Shown here piece after piece: positions 38,604-47,153 of a stretch of 64,000 nucleotides of DNA. The first letter of the stretch is position 1. Each line of letters starts with the position of its first letter. The translations under genes and the position numbers were made by a program. A model generated the notes under the pieces. That model saw only the letters and a program-made list of their open reading frames with translations. It searched no databases and had not been told where the DNA came from. The DNA is from an uncultured Clostridium sp. GTDB taxonomy: Bacteria; Bacillota; Clostridia; TANB77; CAG-508. Location: positions 62,001 through 126,000 of the forward strand of contig URYN01000004.1 in assembly GCA_900552135.1 (NCBI GenBank), in the 5' to 3' direction.

Positions 38604-39509
38604 TTAGTTATTTCCTCTTCCCTTAATAAGATTCTCTATATTCAATAATTCTCCCCATTCAAAATCTTTTTCTTTCGGATTAAATGGCATCATACAGGCA
38701 CATGGTGTGAATGTTAATTCGGCAAAATAATATTTATTACCTGTTACAAAAAAATCAACTCTTACAAATGGAAAGTCTTTACATAAATCTGAAGCCGTTT
38801 CAAGCATTTCACTATAGAAACTTGGTAATTCTATTTTTTCAATGCTATCATAATCATCTCTTTTTAAATTTATTTTACTACCATCCAAATTAAAAAACGC
38901 CATTTTTGCTTGTCTATCGTGAATCATATCTACAGAGACATATATAAGTCTAGGAACTCCATTAAAGCAAAAGAATTTATAATCAACCAAATTATCCCCT
39001 AAAAATTCTTCACATGTAATTTTATGTTTTTTTATATTTGAATAATGGGGTTCTATGTTAAATGCTCCAAAGTCTTCTTTTAGCCATTTATTTAACTGTT
39101 TTTTTGCCTTTATTCTATCGAATTCAGTCTTATCGTTACAAACTATATTATACGCACAACCATGATTACATTTTAAGACAAATTTATTAGGTAAACTATC
39201 CCAATCAATATCTTCTACATTATCCCAAGCTCCAAGCAATGGAACTAATGTATTTTCATATCCTTTGTCTTTTATATACTCTCTAACTCTATATTTGTCA
39301 GCACATTTCACAGCTAAATCATTTTGAGGATAATAATACAACTTTAACCATTGCAATTTTTCATTAAATGTTCTAGGATTTTTTAAATCTAATTTTTCTT
39401 TTAATACAATCTTAAAGTATAGTTTGGACATAAATTCGTTGCTAAATAATTTATGCGCTACAACTTGAATTTTTCTTCTAGCCTTATATATAAAACTATC
39501 TCTTTCCAT
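38604..39509 (-). CDS. TupA-like ATP-grasp protein (second of two)
   Basis: A 301-residue paralogue of the product of 36108-36968. It shares KNPRTFNEKLQWLKLYY, NKFVLKCNHGCAYNIV, DYKFFCFNGVPRLIYVS and the C-terminal ELTFTPCACMMPF. Two diverged copies in one operon suggest two different amino-acid or amide modifications. One base separates it from the acetyltransferase gene downstream. Confidence 0.88.
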   Translation of the reverse strand: MERDSFIYKARRKIQVVAHKLFSNEFMSKLYFKIVLKEKLDLKNPRTFNEKLQWLKLYYYPQNDLAVKCADKYRVREYIKDKGYENTLVPLLGAWDNVEDIDWDSLPNKFVLKCNHGCAYNIVCNDKTEFDRIKAKKQLNKWLKEDFGAFNIEPHYSNIKKHKITCEEFLGDNLVDYKFFCFNGVPRLIYVSVDMIHDRQAKMAFFNLDGSKINLKRDDYDSIEKIELPSFYSEMLETASDLCKDFPFVRVDFFVTGNKYYFAELTFTPCACMMPFNPKEKDFEWGELLNIENLIKGRGNN

Positions 39510-39534
39510 TTTAATATATCTCCATTATATTTAA

Positions 39535-40302
39535 TTAGGATTCCCTAATATAAAATTTTTTCTTTTTATAAATTCCAAACACCATATTTCTGCATGTATT
39601 AAATATACTGCTTACTACATTTTGGTGTTCTGCTTCTCTATACAATTTATAATGCCATTTTATTAATTTCCAATAACTGTGGTTACTTATACTTCCACTT
39701 CTTTTTCTATACATTGCCAGTTCTTCATCTAATAAATAGCAATCCGCTTTTTTACATATTTTTAACCACATTGCATAATCATTGTTTTTCCTTATATCTT
39801 CAATTTGAATCAAACCAATTTTTTCAGCATTGTACATTACAGTTAAACAACCTGGCCAGCAATAATTGTACATTCCTATTTTAGTAATTTTTTCAGGTCC
39901 TGTTACCTTAGTACCTTTTTCATTGCCATTTTCATCTATTTCTGTATAATTTGTATAACTAAAATCATAGTTATTTTCTTCCATGAACTTTATTTGCTTT
40001 TCAAGTTTTTCCTTCTTCCACAAATCATCACTATCTAAAAAGGCAATCCATTTTCCTTTAGCTTCTTTAATAGCTTTATTTCTACTAATTGCTGCTCCAC
40101 TATTAGTACTATTTTTTAAGAATTTTATTCTATTATCCTTAATAACGTTTACGATTTCTTCTGTATCATCTGTAGAACAATCATCCACAATTATTAGTTC
40201 CCAATTATTATAGGTTTGATTCAATACTGAATTTATAGTTTCTTTTATAAATTTTCCAGTATTATATGAAGGCATTATAATTGATACTAAATCTTCTTTC
40301 AT
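39535..40302 (-). CDS. GT2 family glycosyltransferase
   Basis: Inverting GT-A enzyme of 255 residues. The donor site reads VSIIMPSYNTGKFIKETINS and VDDCSTDDT, followed by the AFLDSDDLW metal motif (DxD). The C-terminal part lacks a membrane helix, so it probably works at the inner face on the lipid-linked sugar. It follows the phosphoglycosyl transferase and may add the second sugar of the repeat unit. Confidence 0.92.
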   Translation of the reverse strand: MKEDLVSIIMPSYNTGKFIKETINSVLNQTYNNWELIIVDDCSTDDTEEIVNVIKDNRIKFLKNSTNSGAAISRNKAIKEAKGKWIAFLDSDDLWKKEKLEKQIKFMEENNYDFSYTNYTEIDENGNEKGTKVTGPEKITKIGMYNYCWPGCLTVMYNAEKIGLIQIEDIRKNNDYAMWLKICKKADCYLLDEELAMYRKRSGSISNHSYWKLIKWHYKLYREAEHQNVVSSIFNTCRNMVFGIYKKKKFYIRES

Positions 40303-40311
40303 TTCTTCCTC

Positions 40312-40971
40312 TTAATGAATTTTCAATTTTTCTTTATATTCTTTTTCTGTTATTTTATTTGTTCTTAACAAATAATCACACAAATCTTCTGCTGTGTCCA
40401 TACCATCTGTATTTATATCATCTCTTTTTAAAACTTTCAATACAGTTTTAAAAATTATTTTCACATCTCCTACAAATGTTATATTTTTTATGTACTGCAA
40501 ATCATATTCTAATTTTTCTTCCCAATTTATGTTGTTTCTTCCATTAATTTGAGCAAGTCCTGTTAAACCTTGTCTAACAGTATGTCTTTTTCTCTGTTCG
40601 CCTGTCATAAACAACATATCTCTTATTAGCAATGGTCTTGGTCCTACTATGCTCATGTCTCCTTTTAGTATGTTCACAAGTTCTGGTAATTCATCTAAAC
40701 TTGTGCTTCTTAGCACTTTACCGAACTTCGTTAATCTTTCTGAGTCTGGAAGCAGGTTGCCGTTTTCATCTTTTTTATCTGTCATTGTTCTAAATTTGTA
40801 TAGTGTAAATATTTTTTCGTCTTTTCCTGGGCGTTGTTGTTTGAATATTATTGGGCTTCCTAGTTTTATTCTAACCAGTATTGCTACTACTAGCAACACT
40901 GGAGATAAAACTATTAGTGCTATTAAGCTTAATATAAAATCTAATATTCTTTTTATATATTTTGCGTACAT
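40312..40971 (-). CDS. Initiating undecaprenyl-phosphate sugar phosphotransferase (PglC/WcaJ type)
   Basis: Monotopic phosphoglycosyl transferase of 219 residues. It has the re-entrant N-terminal helix (about 7-34) and the family motifs GSPIIFKQQRPG, YKFRTM, STSLDELPELVNILKGDMSIVGPRP (here split across about residues 100-125) and RQGLTGLAQINGRN. It transfers a sugar phosphate to undecaprenyl phosphate and so starts the repeat unit. With the dehydratase and aminotransferase upstream, the first sugar is probably a 4-amino-6-deoxy HexNAc. Confidence 0.93.
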   Translation of the reverse strand: MYAKYIKRILDFILSLIALIVLSPVLLVVAILVRIKLGSPIIFKQQRPGKDEKIFTLYKFRTMTDKKDENGNLLPDSERLTKFGKVLRSTSLDELPELVNILKGDMSIVGPRPLLIRDMLFMTGEQRKRHTVRQGLTGLAQINGRNNINWEEKLEYDLQYIKNITFVGDVKIIFKTVLKVLKRDDINTDGMDTAEDLCDYLLRTNKITEKEYKEKLKIH

Positions 40972-40987
40972 AACATTTCCTTTTCTA

Positions 40988-42115
40988 TTATTTCCATAAG
41001 TCTATTATGGTTTTAATAACTCTGTTTTGTTCTTCTTCTGTCATTTTTGTATCAGATGGCAAGCATACTCCTCTTGTAAATAAGTCTTCTGATACCGCTT
41101 TGTCTGCAACTTTTATGAAATCGCATTTTGCAAATACTGGTTGCATGTGCATTGGTTTCCATACTGGTCTTGATTCTATGTTTTCTTTTTCTAATGCTTC
41201 CATTATGTCTAGTGGTTTTACTTTTGAATTTGCTTTTAATGTTATTACAGATAACCAGTGGTTTGGTACTGTGTCTACTGGTGTTGGTTGCATTTCTATA
41301 TCTGATATTTGTTTGAATGCTTCTTTGTATCTGTTGTATATGTCTGTTTTTTGTTTTATTCTTAAATTTATAACTTTTAATTGTCCTCTTCCAATTCCAG
41401 CTACTATATTGCTCATTCTGTAGTTATAGCCTATTTCTTTATGCTCGTAATGGCGTGCTTTTTCTCTTGATTGTGTTGACCAAAATCTTACTTTTGCAAT
41501 TTTTTCTTCGTCTTCTGAAACTAACATTCCGCCACCACTTGTGGTTATTATTTTATTTCCGTTGAATGAATAAATTCCGTATTTTCCAAATGTTCCTGTT
41601 TCTTTTCCTTTATATGTTGAGCCTAAGCTTTCTGCTGCATCTTCTACTAATGGTACTCCATGTTTATCGCAAATTGCTTTTATTTCTTCTATTTTTGCTG
41701 GTGTTCCGTATAAATGAACTACTATTACAGCCTTTGGATGTGGATATTTTTCAAATGCTTTTTCTAAGGCTTTAGGATCCATGTTCCATGTTTCTGGTTC
41801 ACTGTCTATGAATACTGGTGTTGCATTTTGATATGTTATTGGGTTTGCTGTTGCAGAGAATGTTAAGCTTGAGCAAAATACTATGTCTCCTTCTTTTACA
41901 TCTAGTGCTTTAAAGGCCATATGTATTGCTGCAGTTCCTGCTGATAATGCAGCTGCATATTTTGTTCCAGCATAGCTTGCAAGTTCTTCTTCAAACTTGT
42001 TTACATTTTCTCCAAGTGGAGCAATCCAATTTGTATCAAATGCCTCTTTTACGTATTCTTGTTCATATCCTTCATCAGACATATGTGGTGAAGCTAAATA
42101 AATTTTCTTATTCAT
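40988..42115 (-). CDS. DegT/DnrJ/EryC1/StrS aminotransferase (PglE-like)
   Basis: PLP enzyme of 375 residues that adds an amino group to a keto-sugar nucleotide. The PLP lysine is in SFNGNKIITTSGGG. The LSAGTAAIHMAFKALDV and VEDAAESLGSTYKG motifs are typical. It lies directly after the UDP-HexNAc 4,6-dehydratase, so the likely product is UDP-4-amino-4,6-dideoxy-GlcNAc, the amino-sugar of the bacillosamine pathway. Confidence 0.93.
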   Translation of the reverse strand: MNKKIYLASPHMSDEGYEQEYVKEAFDTNWIAPLGENVNKFEEELASYAGTKYAAALSAGTAAIHMAFKALDVKEGDIVFCSSLTFSATANPITYQNATPVFIDSEPETWNMDPKALEKAFEKYPHPKAVIVVHLYGTPAKIEEIKAICDKHGVPLVEDAAESLGSTYKGKETGTFGKYGIYSFNGNKIITTSGGGMLVSEDEEKIAKVRFWSTQSREKARHYEHKEIGYNYRMSNIVAGIGRGQLKVINLRIKQKTDIYNRYKEAFKQISDIEMQPTPVDTVPNHWLSVITLKANSKVKPLDIMEALEKENIESRPVWKPMHMQPVFAKCDFIKVADKAVSEDLFTRGVCLPSDTKMTEEEQNRVIKTIIDLWK

Positions 42116-42142
42116 AACAAATTCCTTCTTTCATCCATAATT

Positions 42143-44098
42143 CTAAGCTTCTTTAGATATTAAATTTTGCTCTTGCATTTGTCTTTCTTCTATTTTTTCA
42201 AGCTCTTGTTTGTAGTTTATTATTTTTTTATTTTTTTCTTCTGCCTCAACAAATGTTGGTACAGCTTTTTTTACTATTCTTTTAATTTCTGCCATTGTGT
42301 GGTCCTCTGTTTGTACAAATTCTCTTAACATTTCAACTCTTTTATTTACTTCTTCTGCCGGAATATCAAGTGGTTCTGCAACAAATATTTTGTTGTGTTT
42401 TGTGTGTTCCAAGCCCTCTTCAGACATTAGCAATTCTTCATATAGCTTTTCCCCTGGACGAAGTCCTGTTATTTCTATTGGAATGTCTATGTCTGGTTGA
42501 AGTCCTGATAATTTTATTAAGCTTACTGCTAAGTCATATATTTTTACAGGCTCTCCCATATCTAGTACAAATATTTCTCCACCTTTTGCATAAGTCATGG
42601 CTTGTAATACAAGCCCAACCGCTTCTGGTATTGTCATAAAAAATCTTGTTATGTCTTTGTGTGTAACTGTAACTGGTCCGCCTTCTTTTATTTGTTTCTT
42701 AAATAATGGAACAACTGAACCATTGCTTCCTAAAACGTTTCCAAATCTAACTGCTACATATTCTGTTTTGCTAGTTTTATTTTTTGCTTGAATTACCATT
42801 TCACACATTCTCTTACTTGCACCCATTATATTTGTAGGGTTTACGGCCTTATCTGTCGATATTAAAATAAATCTCTTTGTTCCAAATTTATCTGCACAAT
42901 CTGCTACATTTTGTGTTCCTAAAACATTGTTTTTTATTGCTTCTAATGGACTAACTTCCATTAATGGAACATGTTTATGTGCTGCCGCATGGAATACTAA
43001 ATATGGTTTATATTTCGAGAAAACATCCTCTAATTTTTTCTTGTCTCTTACGCTTCCAATTATTCCTTTTATATTTAAATTTGGATATTTTGCTCTCAAT
43101 TCTAATTCAATATTATACAAATTGTTCTCATAAATATCAAATATTATAAGTAATTCTGGGTTAAAAGATGCAATCTGTCTGCATAACTCAGACCCTATTG
43201 AGCCTCCTCCACCGGTTACTAGTATGGCATGTCCTTTTATCAGGCTCTCTATATTGTTGTTATCTAGTTTGATTGGCTCTCTTCCAAGTAAATCTTCTAT
43301 CTCAACATCTTTTAAACTGTCTAGCACATTTTTATTCTTAATAATATCTTCTGTAGATGGAAGTATTCTAATTTTTGCATTTGTATCTTGGCAAATTTTC
43401 AATAAAGCTCTCTTATTTTCTGCTGATATATTCGTAATTGAGAAAAATATTTCTTGAACATTATAATTTCTACATATCTCTTTTATTTTATCTCTATTTC
43501 CTAATATCTTAACTCCTGAAATTGAATAATTCCATTTTTCAGGATTATCATCAACCAATCCTACTATATAATATGTATTTTTTAATCCTTCTCTAATAGC
43601 TTTTATTATGTCCCTTGCAGACTTTCCTGCACCTATTATAAGTAATCTTTTCACAATCACTGGATCTGTGCCTTTCTTTTCTGGAGGAATAGTTTCAATT
43701 ATTAGCATTCTTATTATTACTCTACAAGAAACCGCGCCAACTGCAATTAAAACACTTGAAAGAATGCACTCTTTTGTTGTAAATGTATTTATCTTGAATA
43801 TATTTTTTACTAGATATGTTGTTAAACACGAAATTGCACATACGAATATGTAACTTAAATAATCTTTTCCACTTTCGTATCTTGTAATATTTCTATATAA
43901 ATTAAATAATCTAAAAAATACTTGGTATATTACAATAGCTAATGCAATAGAAATTCCTATTTGCTGCCATTCGTCCGATTTAAAATAAAATGTATTTGAT
44001 AATAAAAACCTTGAAATTATGCTTGCTAACGCAATAATTAATATATCTATAATTGTTAATATTATTTTGTTTCTCTCAAATTTAATTCTTTTCATCAC
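42143..44098 (-). CDS. Membrane UDP-HexNAc 4,6-dehydratase (PglF/CapD type)
   Basis: A 651-residue enzyme. About four membrane helices (1-120) lead into a first nucleotide-binding domain (about 145-265, IIGAGKSARDII) and then the short-chain dehydrogenase domain (about 290-570), with NAD motif TGGGGSIGSELCRQ, HAAAHKHVPLME, and the catalytic STDKAVNPTNIMGASKR segment. In this subclass Met and Lys replace the usual Tyr-xxx-Lys catalytic pair. First gene of the 13-gene assembly operon. The start could be the GTG at 44098 or the ATG at 44095. Confidence 0.93.
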   Translation of the reverse strand: MMKRIKFERNKIILTIIDILIIALASIISRFLLSNTFYFKSDEWQQIGISIALAIVIYQVFFRLFNLYRNITRYESGKDYLSYIFVCAISCLTTYLVKNIFKINTFTTKECILSSVLIAVGAVSCRVIIRMLIIETIPPEKKGTDPVIVKRLLIIGAGKSARDIIKAIREGLKNTYYIVGLVDDNPEKWNYSISGVKILGNRDKIKEICRNYNVQEIFFSITNISAENKRALLKICQDTNAKIRILPSTEDIIKNKNVLDSLKDVEIEDLLGREPIKLDNNNIESLIKGHAILVTGGGGSIGSELCRQIASFNPELLIIFDIYENNLYNIELELRAKYPNLNIKGIIGSVRDKKKLEDVFSKYKPYLVFHAAAHKHVPLMEVSPLEAIKNNVLGTQNVADCADKFGTKRFILISTDKAVNPTNIMGASKRMCEMVIQAKNKTSKTEYVAVRFGNVLGSNGSVVPLFKKQIKEGGPVTVTHKDITRFFMTIPEAVGLVLQAMTYAKGGEIFVLDMGEPVKIYDLAVSLIKLSGLQPDIDIPIEITGLRPGEKLYEELLMSEEGLEHTKHNKIFVAEPLDIPAEEVNKRVEMLREFVQTEDHTMAEIKRIVKKAVPTFVEAEEKNKKIINYKQELEKIEERQMQEQNLISKEA

Positions 44099-44249
44099 TT
44101 GAACATCCTCTCACAATGTACTTTTGTTATTTTCCTTTTACTTCGTTTATAGTGTTTCGAATGTTTCTTTATTTCTCTCCACTCATGTATTTTCTTCTTT
44201 TTTTCGTCATTTTCTATGTATTTTATTCTTTTTTCGACTTACACTTTTT

Positions 44250-44278
44250 ATTATATATATAACAGTAATTTTTTTCAA
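44250..44278 (-). promoter_or_regulatory. Promoter of the polysaccharide assembly operon
   Basis: TTGAAA (44273-44278) and TATAAT (44250-44255) with 17-bp spacing on the minus strand. It leaves a leader of about 145 bases before the dehydratase gene. I see no known riboswitch in that leader. The gap 44099-44403 otherwise holds only the hairpin at 44356-44389. Confidence 0.65.
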
Positions 44279-44355
44279 GCCTTTTTTAGTATTTTACAAG
44301 ATTTAACAAAAAGGCTCCATTTAATAAAAATTATTTCATGAAACATTGCTTAGTG

Positions 44356-44389
44356 AAAGGAGAAAACTTATATGTTAGTTTTCTCCTTT
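44356..44389 (-). terminator. Hairpin after the DUF4153 gene (repeated sequence)
   Basis: Perfect 12-bp inverted repeat AAAGGAGAAAAC (44356-44367) with GTTTTCTCCTTT (44378-44389), just beyond the DUF4153 stop codon. The same arms recur at 47022-47059. The U tract is poor on either strand. Confidence 0.5.
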
Positions 44390-44403
44390 ACTTCATCATT
44401 TCT

Positions 44404-46071
44404 CTATTTAATTAAAAAACATCCTTTTATTACTATCGATATTCCTTCTTTAGAATCGTAATTACCTTCTAAGTCTACCTCATAACTCAAGTTCACGTCT
44501 GTAATATAGATATCTCTAGAATCATCCACCCTATGAACTCTATGGCTTACAATGTATTCTTTTGCACTTTCATCGCCATTTTTATTCGCTTCTATCAATC
44601 CAATCACATAATCTTTCAAATTTATGTTGAATGTGTCGTACAAGCTTACACTTTCCAAATTTTCCTCGTTTATATCATATTCATAGACTTTGAATTTCTT
44701 TATACGGTTGTATCCTTCTACAGTTATTACTCCATCGTCTGGATATTGATAATTTACTCTTTTATATGTTGTTCTTTTTTCATCATACGTTTCACCTTCG
44801 TCACCGTATGGACTGTAATGTTCAATTAATTTTTTGGTAAGCTCTTCCTTATCCAAATATTTTGGTAGGTATTTTTCACAATTTTCCTGTCTTGATAAGT
44901 ATCTGTAAGCACTTGATGCAGTTGCCTTTTCCTCTTTTGAAAGACTTGTAAAGCTTTCGCCTTCTCTCCATGCTTTTCTTAATCTTGATGCTTGATTGTA
45001 ATTTGATATTTGTTCCATGTTTACTACTGGTAGTATTGTTGAAATTGCAATTAGTCCTGCTGCAACCAGCACTGCATTTGTTAAATATTTTCTTTTATTT
45101 ATTATGGATAGAACAATTGCTACAATTTCAAATATTATAAACATTACACCCATGTATCTTACAGGTGTTATTCCATTCTCACCAATTCTTGCTCCAATCG
45201 AATATATTTGAAGTCCAATCAACGGAATGAATGCTATTGGCATTATCTTTGAAAATACTTCTACAAATCTATTTTTCTCTTTAAATTCGTAAGTCATTAC
45301 CCATACTGGAAAAGCCACAACAAATAGTCCTGCTACAATTCTATAAATTGAATTTTGCGGAATTTGTCTTAATACCAATATTTTTATCATGTATATATAG
45401 ATTATTATTGTTGCAATAGCTGTTAATGGTAACAATACGAATGAAATTACCGTTTCTATAAACTTAGAATTTTCTCCTTCTGTATTTGTTATTGATAACA
45501 ATGTTGCTGGAATTAAGAAAAAACCTGCTATTGCAATTTGTGCTCTTAATACTAATTCATAATTTTTGCCTGGAGTTAGCAAGCTGATTGATATTGCCAT
45601 TATTAAAGCAAATCCAACTACTAAAATTCCATATATTACACCTGTTCCAAATAAATTTTTGAATACTCTAGTACAATATTTCGATAACTCTAGTCCAGAA
45701 TTTTTTATAACTTTAAATAGCCCTATCAAAAAAGCTACTATATAATATCCAGTTAAAATTCTTGATGCACTCGCACCAAATACGTTGTAATGAGCAAATC
45801 TTTCAAGTACCACTGCGATTACAAATCCAGCAACACATGAATACATTTTTGACTTTTTTTCTTTAAAATATGATTCCACCACAAAGAAATTAATGGCAGC
45901 AATTACAGCAATAATCGCAAACGAAGTTAAAAACTTACTCCATGCATTAAAATTTGCAAATGTAAACACAAGTGTTGCAATAATTATTACTATATTTGTT
46001 GCCATGTACTGTTTTACGTACGTTTTGTAATTCGACGTAAGCCTGTTAAAAAAATCTTTTACTTTTTCCAT
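44404..46071 (-). CDS. DUF4153 family membrane protein
   Basis: A 555-residue protein with about ten membrane helices in the first 345 residues. A soluble C-terminal region of about 200 residues follows, starting near SNYNQASRLRKAWREGE and rich in Tyr, Lys and Asp. This matches the DUF4153 layout, whose function is unknown. An extended -10 element (TATGATATAAT, -10 at 46153-46158) lies about 80 bases upstream. No partner gene is evident. Confidence 0.8.
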   Translation of the reverse strand: MEKVKDFFNRLTSNYKTYVKQYMATNIVIIIATLVFTFANFNAWSKFLTSFAIIAVIAAINFFVVESYFKEKKSKMYSCVAGFVIAVVLERFAHYNVFGASASRILTGYYIVAFLIGLFKVIKNSGLELSKYCTRVFKNLFGTGVIYGILVVGFALIMAISISLLTPGKNYELVLRAQIAIAGFFLIPATLLSITNTEGENSKFIETVISFVLLPLTAIATIIIYIYMIKILVLRQIPQNSIYRIVAGLFVVAFPVWVMTYEFKEKNRFVEVFSKIMPIAFIPLIGLQIYSIGARIGENGITPVRYMGVMFIIFEIVAIVLSIINKRKYLTNAVLVAAGLIAISTILPVVNMEQISNYNQASRLRKAWREGESFTSLSKEEKATASSAYRYLSRQENCEKYLPKYLDKEELTKKLIEHYSPYGDEGETYDEKRTTYKRVNYQYPDDGVITVEGYNRIKKFKVYEYDINEENLESVSLYDTFNINLKDYVIGLIEANKNGDESAKEYIVSHRVHRVDDSRDIYITDVNLSYEVDLEGNYDSKEGISIVIKGCFLIK

Positions 46072-46285
46072 AAAATTTCCCCTTTTTAATTTATTTAAGG
46101 TATATTAGCTGTGAAATTATTCTAAACTAAAATCTCCCTTTATTTCAAAAGCATTATATCATACTTTTCTAAATAATGGGAGAACTTTTTTGATTTTTCA
46201 CTAATCGAACGGTCTAGTCCTTGGTAATTTACAAAGTGGATTCTATCTTATAAAAAAATATTGCATAAAATATTACGAACTTTTG

Positions 46286-46314
46286 TTTACTTGTTTTTTA
46301 TAATATGTTATACT
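46286..46314 (+). promoter_or_regulatory. Promoter of the PemK-like gene
   Basis: TTTACT (46286-46291) and TATACT (46309-46314) with 17-bp spacing on the plus strand, followed by a GAGGTGAT ribosome site. Confidence 0.55.
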
Positions 46315-46332
46315 AAAAAGTGAGGTGATATT

Positions 46333-46818
46333 ATGAATACAGAAATCCACAATAATCTCGAAGAAGCCAAAATTTTTCTAGATACTATTAATACTCCTGA
46401 TGCAATTCAATTTTCTGAGTGGACTAAAGAAAAAACATATTTAAGGTATAACGGGAATCTCCCACAATTTCCAATATACAATAATTTTATTTACTGGTGC
46501 AATTTAGGTGTAAACATTGGTAGTGAACAAAACAAATTAAGGCCAGTTTTAATATTAAGATCCTCTAAGAATTCTCCAATTTGTACAATTCTTCCTTTAA
46601 CAACAAAAAGGTTAAATGATGAATTATGGTTTCACGTTGACTTAGAGAAAATCGATTCTACTGTTTTAGTTGAACAATTAAAAGTTGTTAGCAAAATAAG
46701 AATTACGGATCCATTTAGAAGAAAAGGAAAATTAGTGGTTATTTCTAAAAATGACTGGACCGAAATCAATTCACAACTTGAAATTTTATATAGGTTAAAA
46801 CCCTTGAAAAATGAATAA
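46333..46818 (+). CDS. PemK/MazF family toxin-like endoribonuclease
   Basis: A 161-residue protein. The PemK/MazF fold begins near residue 50 with IYWCNLGVNIGSEQNKLRPVLIL, followed by TILPLTTKR and the C-terminal VVSKIRITDPFRRKGKL. An N-terminal extension of about 45 residues may be where an antitoxin or another partner binds. Family members cut mRNA at short sequences. There is no protein antitoxin gene on either side. Instead, two consensus promoters followed by related hairpin RNAs lie directly downstream. Confidence 0.85.
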   Translation: MNTEIHNNLEEAKIFLDTINTPDAIQFSEWTKEKTYLRYNGNLPQFPIYNNFIYWCNLGVNIGSEQNKLRPVLILRSSKNSPICTILPLTTKRLNDELWFHVDLEKIDSTVLVEQLKVVSKIRITDPFRRKGKLVVISKNDWTEINSQLEILYRLKPLKNE

Positions 46819-46833
46819 AATTTTAAATTTTTC

Positions 46834-46862
46834 TTGACATTTTTTCATGACTGTTTTATAAT
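46834..46862 (+). promoter_or_regulatory. Consensus promoter of the first small RNA
   Basis: Perfect TTGACA (46834-46839) and perfect TATAAT (46857-46862) with 17-bp spacing on the plus strand, 15 bases after the PemK-like stop codon. No reading frame follows. Confidence 0.85.
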
Positions 46863-46868
46863 AAAATT

Positions 46869-46942
46869 ACTAAAACATTAGTGTCCGTTCTAAAAAGAAC
46901 GTAATCATTATATTCCGATAGCTAAAAAGCTATCGTTTTTTT
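46869..46942 (+). ncRNA. Small structured RNA, unit 1
   Basis: A consensus promoter upstream and a strong intrinsic terminator (stem 46916-46923 with 46928-46935, then seven Ts) define a transcript of about 74 bases. It contains no reading frame. Inside is a nested hairpin. The outer stem is TAGTG (46879-46883) with CATTA (46906-46910). The internal loop is TCC opposite GTAAT. The inner stem is GTTCT (46887-46891) with AGAAC (46896-46900) around an AAAA tetraloop. Unit 2 has the same outer stem and loop, but a different inner stem with compensating changes. From memory, a structured RNA named pemK has been described near PemK genes in Firmicutes; I cannot confirm a match. Confidence 0.7.
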
Positions 46943-46943
46943 A

Positions 46944-46973
46944 TTGTATATATTCTTGATTTTTTCATATAAT
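46944..46973 (+). promoter_or_regulatory. Putative promoter of the second small RNA
   Basis: TTGTAT (46944-46949) and perfect TATAAT (46968-46973) with 18-bp spacing on the plus strand, directly after the terminator of unit 1. Confidence 0.5.
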
Positions 46974-46979
46974 ATTATT

Positions 46980-47065
46980 ACATTAGTGTCCATAGCATAA
47001 ATGCTATGTAAGTCATTAGTAAAAGGAGAAAACTCATATAATTAGTGATTTTCTCCTTTATTTTA
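46980..47065 (+). ncRNA. Small structured RNA, unit 2
   Basis: Same core as unit 1. The outer stem is TAGTG (46984-46988) with CATTA (47014-47018). TCC lies opposite GTAAGT. The inner stem is ATAGCA (46992-46997) with TGCTAT (47002-47007) around a TAAA tetraloop. The inner-stem sequence differs completely from unit 1 but still pairs, which argues for a selected RNA structure. The likely 3' end is the AAAGGAGAAAA/TTTTCTCCTTT hairpin (47022-47059). The gap 46819-47153 holds only these two units and AT-rich sequence. Confidence 0.6.
47022..47059. repeat. Second copy of the AAAGGAGAAAA hairpin
   Basis: AAAGGAGAAAA (47022-47032) pairs with TTTTCTCCTTT (47049-47059). Arms and part of the loop match the hairpin at 44356-44389. 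It could end both the plus-strand RNA and the minus-strand gene at 47154. Confidence 0.6.
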
Positions 47066-47153
47066 AATACTTTTGTTATAATATATATTTTCTTAATTTT
47101 TCTGTCATTTTATTAGATTATTAAAATTATTATACATTATTCTTCCATTATTG

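Noticed and set aside
40312..42115. Complete bacillosamine (PglF-PglE-PglD-PglC) pathway
   Set aside because: The dehydratase, aminotransferase and phosphoglycosyl transferase are present. The only acetyltransferase (38093-38602) looks serine-acetyltransferase-like, not PglD-like, so the di-acetylated sugar cannot be claimed.
44099..44243. Riboswitch in the leader of the polysaccharide operon
   Set aside because: The roughly 145-base leader is A-rich with no stable paired core or known aptamer motif.
46333..47065. Type III (ToxIN-like) toxin-antitoxin system
   Set aside because: The toxin looks like PemK/MazF rather than ToxN, and the RNA units lie downstream with their own promoters. Type III systems carry the RNA repeats upstream of the toxin.
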